Shown here: piece by piece, positions 63,613-64,000 of the stretch
Layout of the letters: each line of letters begins with the position of its first letter
How positions within the stretch are numbered: the stretch's first letter is position 1
NCBI GenBank assembly: GCA_000014925.1
Contig: CP000474.1
Span: 1,426,001 to 1,490,000 of the forward strand
DNA: 64,000 bases
Source: Paenarthrobacter aurescens TC1
GTDB lineage: Bacteria > Actinomycetota > Actinomycetes > Actinomycetales > Micrococcaceae
Reading direction: 5' to 3'
Translations under genes and position numbers: made by a program
The notes under the pieces: model-generated
Seen by the model: only the letters and a program-made list of their open reading frames with translations
The model's database searches: none
What the model was told of the DNA's origin: nothing

Positions 63613-64000
63613 ATGACGGAAGTGTTCTGCGGTATTGATTGGGCGGAAGGACACCACGACATCGCACTCGTTGACCTACAGGGGGCAGATTATCGCCGCC
63701 AGCCGGATCGATGACACGGCAGCGGGTCTGGCCGAACTGCTCGAACTGATGGGTTGCTGCGGCGACAGTGCCGAAAGCCCTGTGCCGGTGGCTATCGAGA
63801 CCAGCCGCGGACTGTTGGTTGCCGGGCTGCGTGCAACCGGCCGGGATGTCTACGCCATCAACCCCATGGCCGTGGCCCGGTACCGCGACCGGCACACGGT
63901 TTCGCGCAAGAAATCCGACGCCCAGGACGCGGCAGCACTGGCCAACATCCTGCGCACCGACCGCCACGCCCACCGCCCCCTGCCTCGGGATTCGGAACTG
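63613..64000 (+). pseudogene. IS110-family transposase, frameshifted, runs off window
   Basis: ATG 63613 gives MTEVFCGIDWAEGHHDIALV (DEDD-type RuvC-like Asp). At the five-G run (63681-63685) the frame breaks. Reading with one G fewer continues QIIAASRIDDTAAGLAELLE, VPVAIETSRGLLVAGLRA, VYAINPMAVARYRDRHTVSR and KKSDAQDAAALANILRTDRH, the normal IS110 order with Glu and Asp ligands. So an extra G either kills the gene or marks a sequencing error. The C-terminus is beyond base 64000. Confidence 0.82.

Overview
The window is chromosomal DNA from a high-GC actinobacterium, most likely Paenarthrobacter/Arthrobacter. The evidence is the gene order tatD-rpf-ksgA-ispE-ABC-F, tRNA-Gln-glmU-prs-rplY-pth and mfd, the frequent GTG/TTG starts, and an Arthrobacter-type copper amine oxidase. 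All calls come from reading the sequence and recalled family knowledge; no database search was run.

Bases 1-40,830 are mostly core chromosome. The order is a MoxR ATPase (cut by the window edge), TatD nuclease, resuscitation-promoting factor, KsgA, IspE and an ABC-F ATPase. Next come a VOC protein set between two 32-bp-period repeat arrays, a TetR regulator, tRNA-Gln, glmU-prs, rplY and pth. Three large ATPase regulators of the LuxR/LAL type follow in tandem, the third without a DNA-binding domain. Then come sufS-sufU, nhaA, a DUF2505/SCO4848 pair, an SDR-DUF2867 protein, mfd, a DUF457 membrane protein, deoC, a small flavoprotein and a RibD-like reductase. A cmtR-CDF-thioredoxin metal cassette sits between two copies of a 17-bp direct repeat that overlaps the end of the reductase gene. 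An orphan umuD with a LexA box and a divergent lacI/sugar-transporter pair close the conserved part.

Bases 40,830-49,712 are a mobile-element scrapyard. They hold a second identical LexA box followed by what looks like the first codons of umuC, an internally deleted IS21 istB, and the end of an ISL3-type element. A secreted DNRLRE/RHS-type protein is truncated where an IS256-family transposase fragment begins. That fragment is itself split at its catalytic Glu codon by a 3,986-bp Tn554-like element (tnpA-tnpB-tnpC) with 19-bp perfect terminal inverted repeats.

Bases 49,712-64,000 are an accessory metabolic region, nearly all on the minus strand and of uneven base composition. It holds an adenylate kinase pseudogene, acetyl-CoA synthetase, a DUF5134 membrane protein, and an internally deleted amino-acid/amine permease overlapping a copper amine oxidase. 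Further on are a DUF779 protein, an aldehyde dehydrogenase, an MFS transporter, an FAD amine oxidase interrupted by an IS3 element, and a cupin. An IS110-family transposase with an early frameshift runs off the end. Read together, the enzymes fit oxidation of a primary amine to an aldehyde, then the acid, then acetyl-CoA, but two of the genes (permease, FAD oxidase) are visibly broken.
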